Shown piece by piece: positions 26,933 to 35,909 of a stretch of 64,000 nt of DNA. The position numbers and the translations under genes are program-made. Under the pieces are notes generated by a model. That model was given only the letters and a program-made list of their open reading frames with translations. It was not told where the DNA came from and made no database searches. Each line of letters starts with the position of its first letter. Within the stretch, counting starts at the first letter, position 1. The DNA is from an uncultured Bacteroidia bacterium (GTDB taxonomy: Bacteria > Bacteroidota > Bacteroidia > Bacteroidales > UBA932), in assembly GCA_902785065.1 (NCBI GenBank), contig CACZXH010000013.1:1-64000 (forward strand). Reading direction: 5' to 3'.

Positions 26933-28416
26933 CGCTTGCCCACCTTCAGCCGCTGTCCTTCGCGGATCCGGTCGCTCTTCAGGCCGTTCCAGGACTTGAT
27001 GTTCTTGACGGTCGTGTGGTGCCGTGCGGCGATCTTTCCGAGGTTGTCGCCCCGGCGGACCTTGTAGTAGACCCACTGGCCGCCGCCGGAAGCGGGCTTG
27101 CGGGCTGCTGCCGCCGCCGGACGGGCGTTCCGGCCGTCATCGATGGAACCGGAGAACATCTCGGCCGCCTTGTACTTGTAGATCGTATCCTGGCTGTCCA
27201 GGAAGGCGTTGCTGTAGTTGAACGGGAGGCGGAGGACCTGCTCGCCCTGGTTGCCCGGGACGATGTCCTTGTAGTACTGCGGATTCAGGTCCCGGAGGTC
27301 GTCGATCGGCACCCCGATCACCTCGCTGATCTGGCGGAAGTGGAGGTTCTTGTTGACCATGAAGGTGTCGATGTGCGCGGGCATCTGCACCGGCGCGGGC
27401 TCCAGGCCATATTCCTTCGCATAGTTCACCGCATACATCGCGCCCACCATCGCCGGCACGTACCCGCGGGTCTCGCGGGGGAGATAGGGATAGATGGACC
27501 AGAAATCACGCCGTCCGGCACGCTTGATGGCCTTGTTCACGTTGCCGGAGCCGCAGTTGTAGGAAGAAATGGCGAGGCTCCAGTCGCCGAAAATGCGGTA
27601 CGCGTCCCGGAGGTACCGGGCGGCCGCGTCCACGGAGGCGACCGGGTCCATCCGGTCGTCGATGAAAGAGTCGATCCGGAGGCCGTAGTTCCGGGCCGTG
27701 GAATGCATGAACTGCCACATGCCGGTCGCGCCGACACGGGAGACCGCCACCGGGTTCAGGGCGGACTCGATAATGGCCATGTACTTGAGTTCGAGGGGCA
27801 GGCCGTACTTGCGGAAGGCTTCCTCGAAGATGGGCATGTAGTACTGCGCGAGGCCGAGGATCTGGCCCATCCGGGTGGGCATCTTCTCGGAATAGAGGAC
27901 CATGTAGTTCTTGACGGTCTCGTTGTAGGGCAGCTGGATGAAGGAATTCATCCGCTGCAGCCGCTCAATGAGGACCTGGTCCGGGACTCCGGAGGAGAAA
28001 TGGACGCTGTCCATGTTGTACTCGCTCTGCGGGTTCTCGCGGATCTGGCGGTGCAGGTACCAGATGCTCAGGAGGCTGTCGGTGACGTCGTCCGTATAGT
28101 CGAGGCCGCCCTGCTGGTCTTCCACATACTCACCGCCACCATACAGCGGGCTGTCGAAATAGTCGACGGCCGCACCCATTCCGGCCGCTTCCTGGTAGGT
28201 TCCCTGGCCGTCCAGCTGCGTCTGGAGGCTGTCGCGTTCATGGGCGTCCGACTTGATCGCTTCCAGTTCCAGCTTGACCTCTTCCAGGCGCTGCCGCAAC
28301 TGGAGGTTCTCTTTTTCCAGCTGCTTGCGGGTTTTCCGGTCGAGCTGTATGCCCGCTGCGGCCGGAAGCGGGGAAAGGAGGAGGAAGGCCGCGCATATGA
28401 TCGATAAATGTTTCAT
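26929..28416 (-). CDS. mltD: Membrane-bound lytic murein transglycosylase D with LysM
   Basis: A 495-residue periplasmic enzyme that cleaves peptidoglycan between MurNAc and GlcNAc. It has a signal peptide (about residues 1-21), a coiled-coil stretch (about 26-55), and the GH23-type catalytic domain with Glu in MAIIESALNPVAVS and the family motifs TGMWQFM and SYNCGSGNV. A LysM module (VYYKVRRGDNLGKIAARHHT...) forms the C-terminus. It stands downstream of DUF5683 and parAB, an order conserved in many Bacteroidetes. It lacks a lipobox, so it is probably periplasmic and not lipid-anchored. Confidence 0.93.
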   Translation of the reverse strand: MKHLSIICAAFLLLSPLPAAAGIQLDRKTRKQLEKENLQLRQRLEEVKLELEAIKSDAHERDSLQTQLDGQGTYQEAAGMGAAVDYFDSPLYGGGEYVEDQQGGLDYTDDVTDSLLSIWYLHRQIRENPQSEYNMDSVHFSSGVPDQVLIERLQRMNSFIQLPYNETVKNYMVLYSEKMPTRMGQILGLAQYYMPIFEEAFRKYGLPLELKYMAIIESALNPVAVSRVGATGMWQFMHSTARNYGLRIDSFIDDRMDPVASVDAAARYLRDAYRIFGDWSLAISSYNCGSGNVNKAIKRAGRRDFWSIYPYLPRETRGYVPAMVGAMYAVNYAKEYGLEPAPVQMPAHIDTFMVNKNLHFRQISEVIGVPIDDLRDLNPQYYKDIVPGNQGEQVLRLPFNYSNAFLDSQDTIYKYKAAEMFSGSIDDGRNARPAAAAARKPASGGGQWVYYKVRRGDNLGKIAARHHTTVKNIKSWNGLKSDRIREGQRLKVGKR

Positions 28417-28422
28417 CCGGGA

Positions 28423-29331
28423 TCAGAATCTGAGGGTGAGGCCGAGCCCCAAGCCCGGGGCTGCAGCATAGTCCGGCGAGATGACCGTAGGCTCCAGCCG
28501 GAGGGAAAGGTCATCGTCCACTTCGAAGTCCTGCATGTAGGCGAAGACGTTCGCATCGACGACCTGGATCACATAGACCAGCGCCGCGGCCAGGATGGAA
28601 TAGTCCCGGTACCGGCGGAAAAGGTCGCGGTAAACCAGCGCATTCTCCGCGGAGACCGGCGGTTTCTCGACGCCTTCTTCCGTGCTGGTGGCCTGGTCGT
28701 AGATCCATTTGTAACGCTCGTAGTTGCGCTTGTTGGTCGAGTAGTAATAAATGCTGGCGGCCATGCCGCCCCAGTAGATGGGGATTTTCCAGTACTCGCC
28801 GTTGTACACCTGCCCGAGGCAGGGGAACAGGATGGAGTACAGGGTGGCCTTGCCGGGATCGGGCTTCCGTTCCGCGGGGAAGGTGACGGTCATGTCCAGG
28901 AGGGAACCCCACCAGACGAGTCCGGCACCGATATAGGATAACGTGCTGAATTTCTTGAACTTCTCGTCGCCGGTGGCCTTGAACTGGTTGTTGAAATGGA
29001 TGCCCAGGCCGACGCCGGCGCCGATGCCGCCGTAAACGACGGGCAGCTTCCAGTACTGCCGGTTGTAGATCTGACCGCCGCCCATGAAGACGGTGGAGCC
29101 CATGAACAGGTTCTGGACCTGGCCCGGCCGCTTGTGGGCCAGGCTGCCGAAATACTGCTTGAAGCTGAAGAGCTGCGAGCTGTCCGTCTTCGCCTGCTTG
29201 GACGTGTCCGCATAGTTCTGCGAGAAGGCGTCCCGCTTGAACTGGTCGTCCCGCGCCTGGCCGTGGAGGACGGCGGGCGCGAGCAGGGCGAGCAGCGCAG
29301 CGGCAAGGACGGAGGTGAGGCGTAACTTCAT
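28423..29331 (-). CDS. DUF5683 domain protein
   Basis: A 302-residue protein with a signal peptide ending near LHGQA (residue 26). It contains two similar hydrophobic repeats, each built around GQ(I/V)YNxxYWKxPxxYGG (about residues 85-100 and 175-190), which is the mark of DUF5683. Its place directly after parB (6-base gap) and before mltD is a conserved arrangement in this phylum, so it may act in cell division or envelope work. The function is unknown. Confidence 0.88.
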   Translation of the reverse strand: MKLRLTSVLAAALLALLAPAVLHGQARDDQFKRDAFSQNYADTSKQAKTDSSQLFSFKQYFGSLAHKRPGQVQNLFMGSTVFMGGGQIYNRQYWKLPVVYGGIGAGVGLGIHFNNQFKATGDEKFKKFSTLSYIGAGLVWWGSLLDMTVTFPAERKPDPGKATLYSILFPCLGQVYNGEYWKIPIYWGGMAASIYYYSTNKRNYERYKWIYDQATSTEEGVEKPPVSAENALVYRDLFRRYRDYSILAAALVYVIQVVDANVFAYMQDFEVDDDLSLRLEPTVISPDYAAAPGLGLGLTLRF

Positions 29332-29337
29332 GAAGGA

Positions 29338-30270
29338 CTATCCACGGTTAGGGTCCAGGGCCTGCAAGAAATGTTCCATCTGCTCATCCGAATCGAAACG
29401 GATGGTCATGGAGCCTTTGCCTGCGGGAGTGCGCTTCAGGGAGATGTTGTCGCCGAAATAGCGGCCTACGTTCTCCAGGAGACGGTAGTACATGTCCGGG
29501 AGTTCCTGCGGTTCCTTCTCTTCCGGCTGCGGGAGGCCTTTCTCCAGCGCACGGACTTTCTCTTCCAGCTGGCGGACGGAAAGGCCGCGGCGGACGATCA
29601 GGTCGCAGAGCATTTCCTGTGCCTTCGGGTCGTCCACGCCCAGGAGGACTTTCGCGTGGCCGACGCTCACCAGGCCCACCTTCAGGTCGTGCTGGACCTT
29701 GGCAGGGAGTTTCAGGAGCCGGAGCTGGTTCGCCACGGAGGCACGCTTCTTGCCCACGCGGTCCGCCATCTGTTCCTGCGTCAGGCGGCATTCCTCCATC
29801 AGGCGCTGGTAGCTCATCGCCACCTCGATCGGGTCCAGGTTCTCGCGCTGGATGTTCTCGACGATGGCCATCTCAAGCATACCCTGGTCATTGGCATCAC
29901 GGATATAGGCGGGAATCATGTCCATCCCGGCCTTCGTGCACGCGCGGAAACGGCGCTCACCGCTGATGATCTGGTACTTGGAGCCTTTCTTGCGGACGGT
30001 GATGGGCTGGATGAGCCCGAAGGTGCGGATGGAGTCCGCCAGTTCCTGGAGGGCTTCCTCCCCGAAACTCATGCGGGGCTGGAAGGGGTTCGGCTCGATG
30101 AGGTCCACCGGGATGCGGAGGACGTCGGCCGTGACTTCCTTCTCCGGGGTGGTCCCGACTACGTCCTTGTTGATATAGCCGACCGGCTTGCGGATTTCGC
30201 GGAGGTCCGCGGCGTCGTCGCCGAGGAGGGCGCTGAGGCCCTTGCCCAGGCCATGCTGTACTTTCGCCAT
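29338..30270 (-). CDS. parB: Chromosome partitioning protein ParB
   Basis: A 310-residue centromere-binding CTPase. The N-terminal CTP-binding domain (about residues 50-140) has the GERRFRA motif and the ENIQREN box, followed by a helix-turn-helix region (LTQEQMADRVGKKRASVANQLRLLKLP) for parS binding, and a C-terminal dimerisation segment. It overlaps parA by one base. No perfect copy of the canonical parS palindrome was found in this window. Confidence 0.96.
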   Translation of the reverse strand: MAKVQHGLGKGLSALLGDDAADLREIRKPVGYINKDVVGTTPEKEVTADVLRIPVDLIEPNPFQPRMSFGEEALQELADSIRTFGLIQPITVRKKGSKYQIISGERRFRACTKAGMDMIPAYIRDANDQGMLEMAIVENIQRENLDPIEVAMSYQRLMEECRLTQEQMADRVGKKRASVANQLRLLKLPAKVQHDLKVGLVSVGHAKVLLGVDDPKAQEMLCDLIVRRGLSVRQLEEKVRALEKGLPQPEEKEPQELPDMYYRLLENVGRYFGDNISLKRTPAGKGSMTIRFDSDEQMEHFLQALDPNRG

Positions 30271-31043
30271 CAGATGTCTTCGTTCTTGGTGAGCACTTCC
30301 TCTGCCAGGTGGAGGTAGTTGGAAGTGCCGTTGTTGGTCACGTCGTAAAGGACAATGGGCTTGCCGTGCGAGGGGGCCTCGCTCAGGCGGATGGAGCGCT
30401 GGATGATCGTGTTGAACACCAGGTCCTTGAAATGCTCGCGCAATTGCATCACCACCTGGCTGTGCACCTTCGTCCGGCCGTCGAACATCGTCACGACAAA
30501 ACCTTCGATGGTGAGGCCGGGGTTGATGTTGTTCTGCACCAGGCGGATGGTCTGGAGCAGCTTCGCGAGGCCTTCCAGCGCGAAGAACTCCGGCTGGACC
30601 GGAATCATCACGGAGTCCGCCGCCGTCAGGCAGTTGACGGTGATGAAGCCCAGGGAAGGGGAGCAGTCGATGATGATGTAGTCATAGCGGTCGCGGATGG
30701 GCGCCAGGGCCTTCTTGAGGTAGGATTCGCGGTCCGGCCACTTGATCATTTCGATTTCCGAGCCCACGAGGTTGATGTGGGAGGGAATCATGTGGAGGTT
30801 CTGCAACTCCGTCTGGATAAGGGCGTCCTCCGCGGGGATGTCTCCCCGGATGACCTCGTAGAGGGTGCGTTTCTCGTCGTTGTCCGGGGAGAAGTTGAGA
30901 CCGGAGGTCGTGTTGGCCTGCGGGTCCGCGTCGATGATGAGCACTTTCTTCTCCAGGACCGCGAGGGACGCGGCCAGGTTGATGGCCGTCGTGGTCTTGC
31001 CCACGCCGCCCTTCTGGTTCGCTATGGCGATGATTTTTCCCAT
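30270..31043 (-). CDS. parA: Chromosome partitioning ATPase ParA
   Basis: A 257-residue Walker-type ATPase that moves ParB-parS complexes over the nucleoid. The deviant Walker A KGGVGKTTTAINLA is at residues 11-24, with the signature IIIDCSPSLG and a C-terminal basic patch. It is first in the parA-parB-DUF5683-mltD run. Confidence 0.96.
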   Translation of the reverse strand: MGKIIAIANQKGGVGKTTTAINLAASLAVLEKKVLIIDADPQANTTSGLNFSPDNDEKRTLYEVIRGDIPAEDALIQTELQNLHMIPSHINLVGSEIEMIKWPDRESYLKKALAPIRDRYDYIIIDCSPSLGFITVNCLTAADSVMIPVQPEFFALEGLAKLLQTIRLVQNNINPGLTIEGFVVTMFDGRTKVHSQVVMQLREHFKDLVFNTIIQRSIRLSEAPSHGKPIVLYDVTNNGTSNYLHLAEEVLTKNEDI

Positions 31044-31081
31044 ATTCGTTGACTACTGCCCTCGGTTGGGCAATTATCCTA

Positions 31082-31089
31082 CAAATATA
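31082..31089 (-). promoter_or_regulatory. -7 box of the parA operon
   Basis: Minus-strand TATATTTG (31089 to 31082) is an exact TAnnTTTG match, 38 bases before the parA ATG. CTTG lies about 20 bp upstream as a weak -33 candidate. Confidence 0.5.
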
Positions 31090-31158
31090 GGAAATTATCC
31101 CTGCCCCTGCAAGGGAATGTTCCACAAAAAGTTCCACGCGGACCGGCTCCCGGTCAAA

Positions 31159-31190
31159 TTTGGAATTGTAATTAAAATATTGTTAATTTG
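31159..31190 (+). promoter_or_regulatory. Promoter and leader of the SusC-SusD-S9 operon
   Basis: TTTG (31159-31162), 20 bp, then TTAATTTG (31183-31190, one mismatch to TAnnTTTG). This predicts an unusually long leader of about 80 bases before the ATG at 31278. Within it 31237-31253 can form a six-pair hairpin (TTTGTA with TACAAA), which could be a site for post-transcriptional control. Confidence 0.45.
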
Positions 31191-31277
31191 CGGTTGGGAT
31201 GGCTAGTAGTGCGTGTGAAATGGGCTGTAAGTCCTTTTTGTACCGATTACAAACTGAAATCAACCTAATGTTTAACC

Positions 31278-34200
31278 ATGAAAGGAATTAAGATTTTATT
31301 CTCGATTCTGGCCCTTTCCTTCTGCACGGCGCTCGCCGGACAGAACATCACGGTCAAGGGCACAGTGACGGACGCCTCGAACGGCGATCCGGTTCCCGCC
31401 ACCTCCGTCATCGTCAGCGGCACCACGCAGGGTGTCGTTTCCGACGTGGATGGTGTCTATTCGATCAACGCCCCTTCGGACGGCGTCCTGATCTTCTCCT
31501 CCATCGGCTATGAGACCATGCAGGTTCCCATCCGGGGCAACCGCCTCCTGAACGTGGAACTCACTCCCAGCGCCGAATTCCTGGACGAGACCATCGTCGT
31601 CGCCTACGGCACGGCGAAGAAGTCCTCCTATTCTGGTTCCGCCACGATGGTCCGCTCCGAGGAACTGGCCCAGAAGCCTGTCTCCTCCGTGGAGCAGGCC
31701 CTCCAGGGCAAGATTCCCGGCCTGCAGGTGAGCACCGCCTCCGGCCAGCCGGGCGCCGCGACCACCTTCCGCATCCGCGGTACCGGTACGCTCAACGCCT
31801 CCGCCTCGCCGCTGTACGTGATCGACGGCGTGGCCACCACGAGCTCCAATTATTCGAAGAACGCCAGTGATGCGAACACCACCACCAGCATCCTGTCCAG
31901 CATCAACCCGCAGGACATCGAGTCCATCACGGTGCTGAAGGATGCCGCGGCCGCCTCCCTGTACGGCTCCCGCGCGGCGAACGGCGTCGTGATCATCACC
32001 ACCAAGACCGGCAAGGCCGGCCAGGGCCACATGAACTTCAACGCCGCCTACGGCGTCTCCGCCGTCCCGCGCCAGTACGAGATGGCGCATTCCGGGGACT
32101 ACTACAAGCTCATCTTCAACAGCTACATGGAGGCCGGCAAGGGCGCCGAGTGGGCCAACGAGCAGGCGCAGGGCACCCTGTCCTGGAACCCGTTCAACGT
32201 GGCCAACCCGCTGGACGCCAGTGGCAATGTGGTCAGTGGCGCGAAGGTCGTCATCGACACGGACTGGCAGCGCGAGGTGATGAAGAAGGGCTATTCCCAG
32301 GACTACAACCTGAGTTACTCCGGCGGCACCGACAAGCTCAACTACTTCTTCTCCGGCGGCTACTTCGACCAGACCGGCACCACGCCCACGGCCCGCTACA
32401 CCCGTTATTCCGGCAAGGCGAACATCGAGGCGCAGGTGAAGCCCTGGCTCAAGGGCGGCATGAACGTCGTGTTCTCCTACGCCACGCAGAACTCCGAAGT
32501 CTCCCAGAGCGCCGGCGCCTCCCCGCTGTACAACGCCCTCTCCTTCCCGAACGCCGTCCCGGTGTACAAGGTCGATTCCAACGGCAACTACGTCCTGGAC
32601 GAGGCCGGCGAGAAGCAGTACAACTGGACGAACCCGGCCGCCAAGGACTTCAACCCGGTGGCCATCCCGCTGATGAACACCAACAAGGCCAATACGGCCC
32701 GCCTGCTGGCCTCCTTCTTCACCGAGGTGAAGTTCATGGACGGCCTCACCGCCCGCACGACCTTCTCGCCCGACTACGTGTCCGTGTACGATATCTTCTA
32801 TTGGAACAAGTATCACGGTGACGGTCCGGCTTACAGCGGCCGCGGCGGCCGTACCCAGACCAGCGACCTGATGTTCACCAGCACCACCACGCTGAACTTC
32901 AACCGCACCTTCGGCCTCCACACGGTGTCCGCCATGGCCGGTTACGAGTACTGGCAGAGCCGGATCACCCGCTTCGACGGCGCCGCCACCGGCTTCGCCT
33001 TCGACTTCCTCCAGGAACTCGCCGGCGCCAGCAAGCCGCAGTCCCTCACTTCCTGGTACACCGACGCCGCCCTGATCTCCTACCTGGGCCACGCCGAGTA
33101 CAACTATGCCGAGAAGTACTTCGCTTCCGCTTCGTTCCGTCGGGACGGTTCCTCCGTGTTCGGCGCGGACAACAAGTGGGGTAACTTCTTCAGCGTGGGC
33201 GCCTCCTGGCGGATGAAGCAGGAGGACTTCCTGAAAGACGTCGACTGGCTGAGCGACCTCAAGTTCCGCGTCAGCTACGGTACTTCCGGCAACAACGCCG
33301 GCCTGAGCCGCTACGAGTCCCTGGGCCTCTGGACGGCCAGCGACAGCTATCAGTACGGTTACAACTCCGGTCTCGGCCACACGAGCCTCTCCAACCCGGA
33401 ACTGGGCTGGGAGAAGCAGAAGATGCTGAACATCGGCCTGGACTTCGGCTTCGCCGGCAACCGCCTCAACGGTTCCGTCGAGTACTTCCGGAAGACTTCC
33501 GACGACCTGCTCTACGAGTTCCCGCTGCCCGCTTCCCACGGCCTCACCAGCGTGATGATGAACCTCGCCAAGGTGCAGAACCAGGGTGTGGAGTTCAGCC
33601 TGAACGCCGTTCCCGTGCAGACGGCGGACTTCAACTGGGACGTGAACTTCAACTTCTCCTACAACGCCGACAAGATCCTGGACCTCGCGGGTGACGACGA
33701 CATCATCATGGGCGACACCAAGAAGATCTGGAAGGTGGGCGAGAGCCAGTACACGTTCTACATGCCCACCTGGGTGGGTGTGGATCCCGCCAACGGCGAC
33801 CCGCTCTGGAAGGGCGCCGACGGAAACACGAACAACTATTCCATGGCCGAGTACGAGCAACAGGGCCGCTCGACGCCTTGGGGCTTCGGTTCCCTGACGA
33901 ACAACCTCTCCTGGAAGGGCCTGAGCCTCTCCTTCATGTTCTACTACAACCTCGGCGGCAAGTTCTATGACAGCCTGTACGCCAACATGATGCATGAGGG
34001 CAACAACTCCGGCAAGAACATTTGCGTGGACGAACTCAACGCCTGGACGCCGACCAACACCAACACCGACGTGCCGAAGTTCATCAACACGAACGACAAC
34101 CAGAGCAACTCCCCGAGCACGCGTTTCCTGTACAGCGCCACCTACCTGAAGCTCAAGAACGTGAACCTCTCCTACAGCCTGCCCAAGAACCTGCTCAAGA

Positions 34201-34385
34201 AGACGGGCATCCTCTCCGGGGCCCGCGTGTACGTGAACGCCGACAACCTGTTCACGGTGTTCAAGGACAAGCGCTACAAGGGCTATGACGACATCGACAT
34301 CTTCGGTGTCGGCGGCTATGACGCCTATGCGAACTACATTCCGCTCAGCCGGACCTTCACCTTCGGCGTAAATCTCACTTTCTAA
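31278..34385 (+). CDS. SusC/RagA family TonB-dependent outer-membrane receptor
   Basis: A 1035-residue outer-membrane transporter. After the signal peptide (residues 1-21) comes a carboxypeptidase-like domain (about 24-100: ITVKGTVTDASNGDPVPATSV), then the TonB plug with SusC signatures LYVIDGVA and LYGSRAANGVVIITTKTG. The rest is the 22-strand barrel, ending in an aromatic residue (FGVNLTF). It should pair with the following SusD lipoprotein as a lidded pore. No separate TonB-box domain or sensor extension is seen. The partner peptidase downstream suggests peptide cargo, like RagAB of Porphyromonas. Confidence 0.96.
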   Translation: MKGIKILFSILALSFCTALAGQNITVKGTVTDASNGDPVPATSVIVSGTTQGVVSDVDGVYSINAPSDGVLIFSSIGYETMQVPIRGNRLLNVELTPSAEFLDETIVVAYGTAKKSSYSGSATMVRSEELAQKPVSSVEQALQGKIPGLQVSTASGQPGAATTFRIRGTGTLNASASPLYVIDGVATTSSNYSKNASDANTTTSILSSINPQDIESITVLKDAAAASLYGSRAANGVVIITTKTGKAGQGHMNFNAAYGVSAVPRQYEMAHSGDYYKLIFNSYMEAGKGAEWANEQAQGTLSWNPFNVANPLDASGNVVSGAKVVIDTDWQREVMKKGYSQDYNLSYSGGTDKLNYFFSGGYFDQTGTTPTARYTRYSGKANIEAQVKPWLKGGMNVVFSYATQNSEVSQSAGASPLYNALSFPNAVPVYKVDSNGNYVLDEAGEKQYNWTNPAAKDFNPVAIPLMNTNKANTARLLASFFTEVKFMDGLTARTTFSPDYVSVYDIFYWNKYHGDGPAYSGRGGRTQTSDLMFTSTTTLNFNRTFGLHTVSAMAGYEYWQSRITRFDGAATGFAFDFLQELAGASKPQSLTSWYTDAALISYLGHAEYNYAEKYFASASFRRDGSSVFGADNKWGNFFSVGASWRMKQEDFLKDVDWLSDLKFRVSYGTSGNNAGLSRYESLGLWTASDSYQYGYNSGLGHTSLSNPELGWEKQKMLNIGLDFGFAGNRLNGSVEYFRKTSDDLLYEFPLPASHGLTSVMMNLAKVQNQGVEFSLNAVPVQTADFNWDVNFNFSYNADKILDLAGDDDIIMGDTKKIWKVGESQYTFYMPTWVGVDPANGDPLWKGADGNTNNYSMAEYEQQGRSTPWGFGSLTNNLSWKGLSLSFMFYYNLGGKFYDSLYANMMHEGNNSGKNICVDELNAWTPTNTNTDVPKFINTNDNQSNSPSTRFLYSATYLKLKNVNLSYSLPKNLLKKTGILSGARVYVNADNLFTVFKDKRYKGYDDIDIFGVGGYDAYANYIPLSRTFTFGVNLTF

Positions 34386-34397
34386 AACGGACGCGCT

Positions 34398-35909
34398 ATG
34401 AAAAAGATATTCTACATCGCTACGATCGCTCTTTTCGGACTGGCCTCCTGCAGCAAGGAAGTGCTGAACCCGGTCCCGTCCAACGCCGTTTCCGACACGC
34501 AGATCTTCTCGTCCGTGGCGTCGGCGGAGACCGCCCTGAACGGCGGCATCATGTACATCGGCTACTATCTGACCAACACCCTGGGCACCATCATGTCCGA
34601 GGTGATGGGCGAGGACGCCCTGATGACCAGCGGCAACTACGGCATCGACACGTACAACTGGAACCTGTATTCCTACACCTATTCCCAGGTTGCCGAGGAC
34701 GAGCCCTGGTGGTTCGGTTATTCCAACTACATCTGGCAATATGACTACAAGGGCATCGACGCGGCGAACAACATCATCGCCTACGTGACCGACATGCCTG
34801 ACGAGGCCGGCAAGGAGAACCTGCTGGGCCAGGCCTATGGCCTGCGCGCCTTCATGTTCCTGCGCCTGGCCCGCCTGTTCGCGCCGACTTACTCCCTCAA
34901 CCCCGAGGCCCCCTGCATCATCCTGCGCACCGAGCCCGCCGACGGCGCTTCCGAGCACATGCCGCGCGCGACGCTGAAGGCCACTTACGAGCAGATCCTC
35001 AAGGACTTCGAGTACGCCCGCCAGCACTGCAACGCCAACAATGCCGCCTTCTTCACCCCGAAGGCTTGCGCCCTCTTCATGGCGCGCGCCTATCTGGACA
35101 TGGGCGACTGGGCCAATGCCAAGAAGTTCGCCGAGGAAGCCGCTTCCAACAATTTCTCCGGCAGCAACCTGATGAGTCAGGCCGAGTACCAGGCCGGCTT
35201 CATGGACCCGAACGTGGAATGGCTGATGTACTACAACTTCAACCAGACCACCTCCAACTACTATGCGTCCATCCCGTCCTTCTACTACCTCGCGAAGGCC
35301 GCCTACAATGTGGACGAGACCGGCAAGGCCGATCCGGCCGACATCGAGTACCTGGACACGGCGCTTGAGGGCGACTACTTCGAGGAGCCGCTCTACGGCT
35401 ACAGCACCGTGCGCTGGACCAAGCGCTTCCGCGATTCGTTCGAGGACAGCGACTGCCGCAAGCTCTTCCCGTTCTACTTCTATGCGGATGACGGCTGGTT
35501 CACCAGCAAGTTCAGCCACCGCGAACTCTCCATCGGCGACGCCGACTTCCCGCTGGCCCGCATCGCGGAGGCCTACCTGATCAAGGCCGAATGCGAGGCC
35601 CGCACCGGCGGCAACGCGAAGGCCGTGCTGAACGCGCTGCAGGCCGCCCGCGGCGCCACCCCGACGGACGGCTCCCTGGAGAACGTCCTGTATGAGCGCC
35701 GCAAGGAACTCTATGGCGAAGGTTTCCGCCTGCAGGACATCAAGCGCACGCACCAGGCCCTCGACCGCACGAAGGATCCGGAGCACTGGGCTTCCGTGAA
35801 GACCCTCCCGGCCGACAGCCCCCGTTACATGCTGCCGATCCCGCAGAACGAGATGCTCTACAACAAGGCGCTCTCCGCTGCAGACCAGAACGAATTCTGG
35901 AGGAAATAA
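34398..35909 (+). CDS. SusD/RagB family nutrient-binding lipoprotein
   Basis: A 503-residue surface lipoprotein that closes the SusC pore and binds substrate. The lipobox ends at Cys18 (GLASC). The usual SusD features follow: an N-terminal NPVPSNAVSD segment, TPR-like helices with RAFMFLRLARLFAP, and the C-terminal block containing ERRKELYGEGFRLQDIKR and LPIPQNEM. It starts 12 bases after SusC and its stop overlaps the next gene. Confidence 0.95.
   Translation: MKKIFYIATIALFGLASCSKEVLNPVPSNAVSDTQIFSSVASAETALNGGIMYIGYYLTNTLGTIMSEVMGEDALMTSGNYGIDTYNWNLYSYTYSQVAEDEPWWFGYSNYIWQYDYKGIDAANNIIAYVTDMPDEAGKENLLGQAYGLRAFMFLRLARLFAPTYSLNPEAPCIILRTEPADGASEHMPRATLKATYEQILKDFEYARQHCNANNAAFFTPKACALFMARAYLDMGDWANAKKFAEEAASNNFSGSNLMSQAEYQAGFMDPNVEWLMYYNFNQTTSNYYASIPSFYYLAKAAYNVDETGKADPADIEYLDTALEGDYFEEPLYGYSTVRWTKRFRDSFEDSDCRKLFPFYFYADDGWFTSKFSHRELSIGDADFPLARIAEAYLIKAECEARTGGNAKAVLNALQAARGATPTDGSLENVLYERRKELYGEGFRLQDIKRTHQALDRTKDPEHWASVKTLPADSPRYMLPIPQNEMLYNKALSAADQNEFWRK

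Noticed and set aside
31111..31146. A parS-like site upstream of parA (two GTTCCAC half-sites, one followed by GCGGA)
   Set aside because: Only about 12 of 16 positions match the parS palindrome, and similar partial matches occur inside coding regions (near 41825 and 52512). Not convincing.
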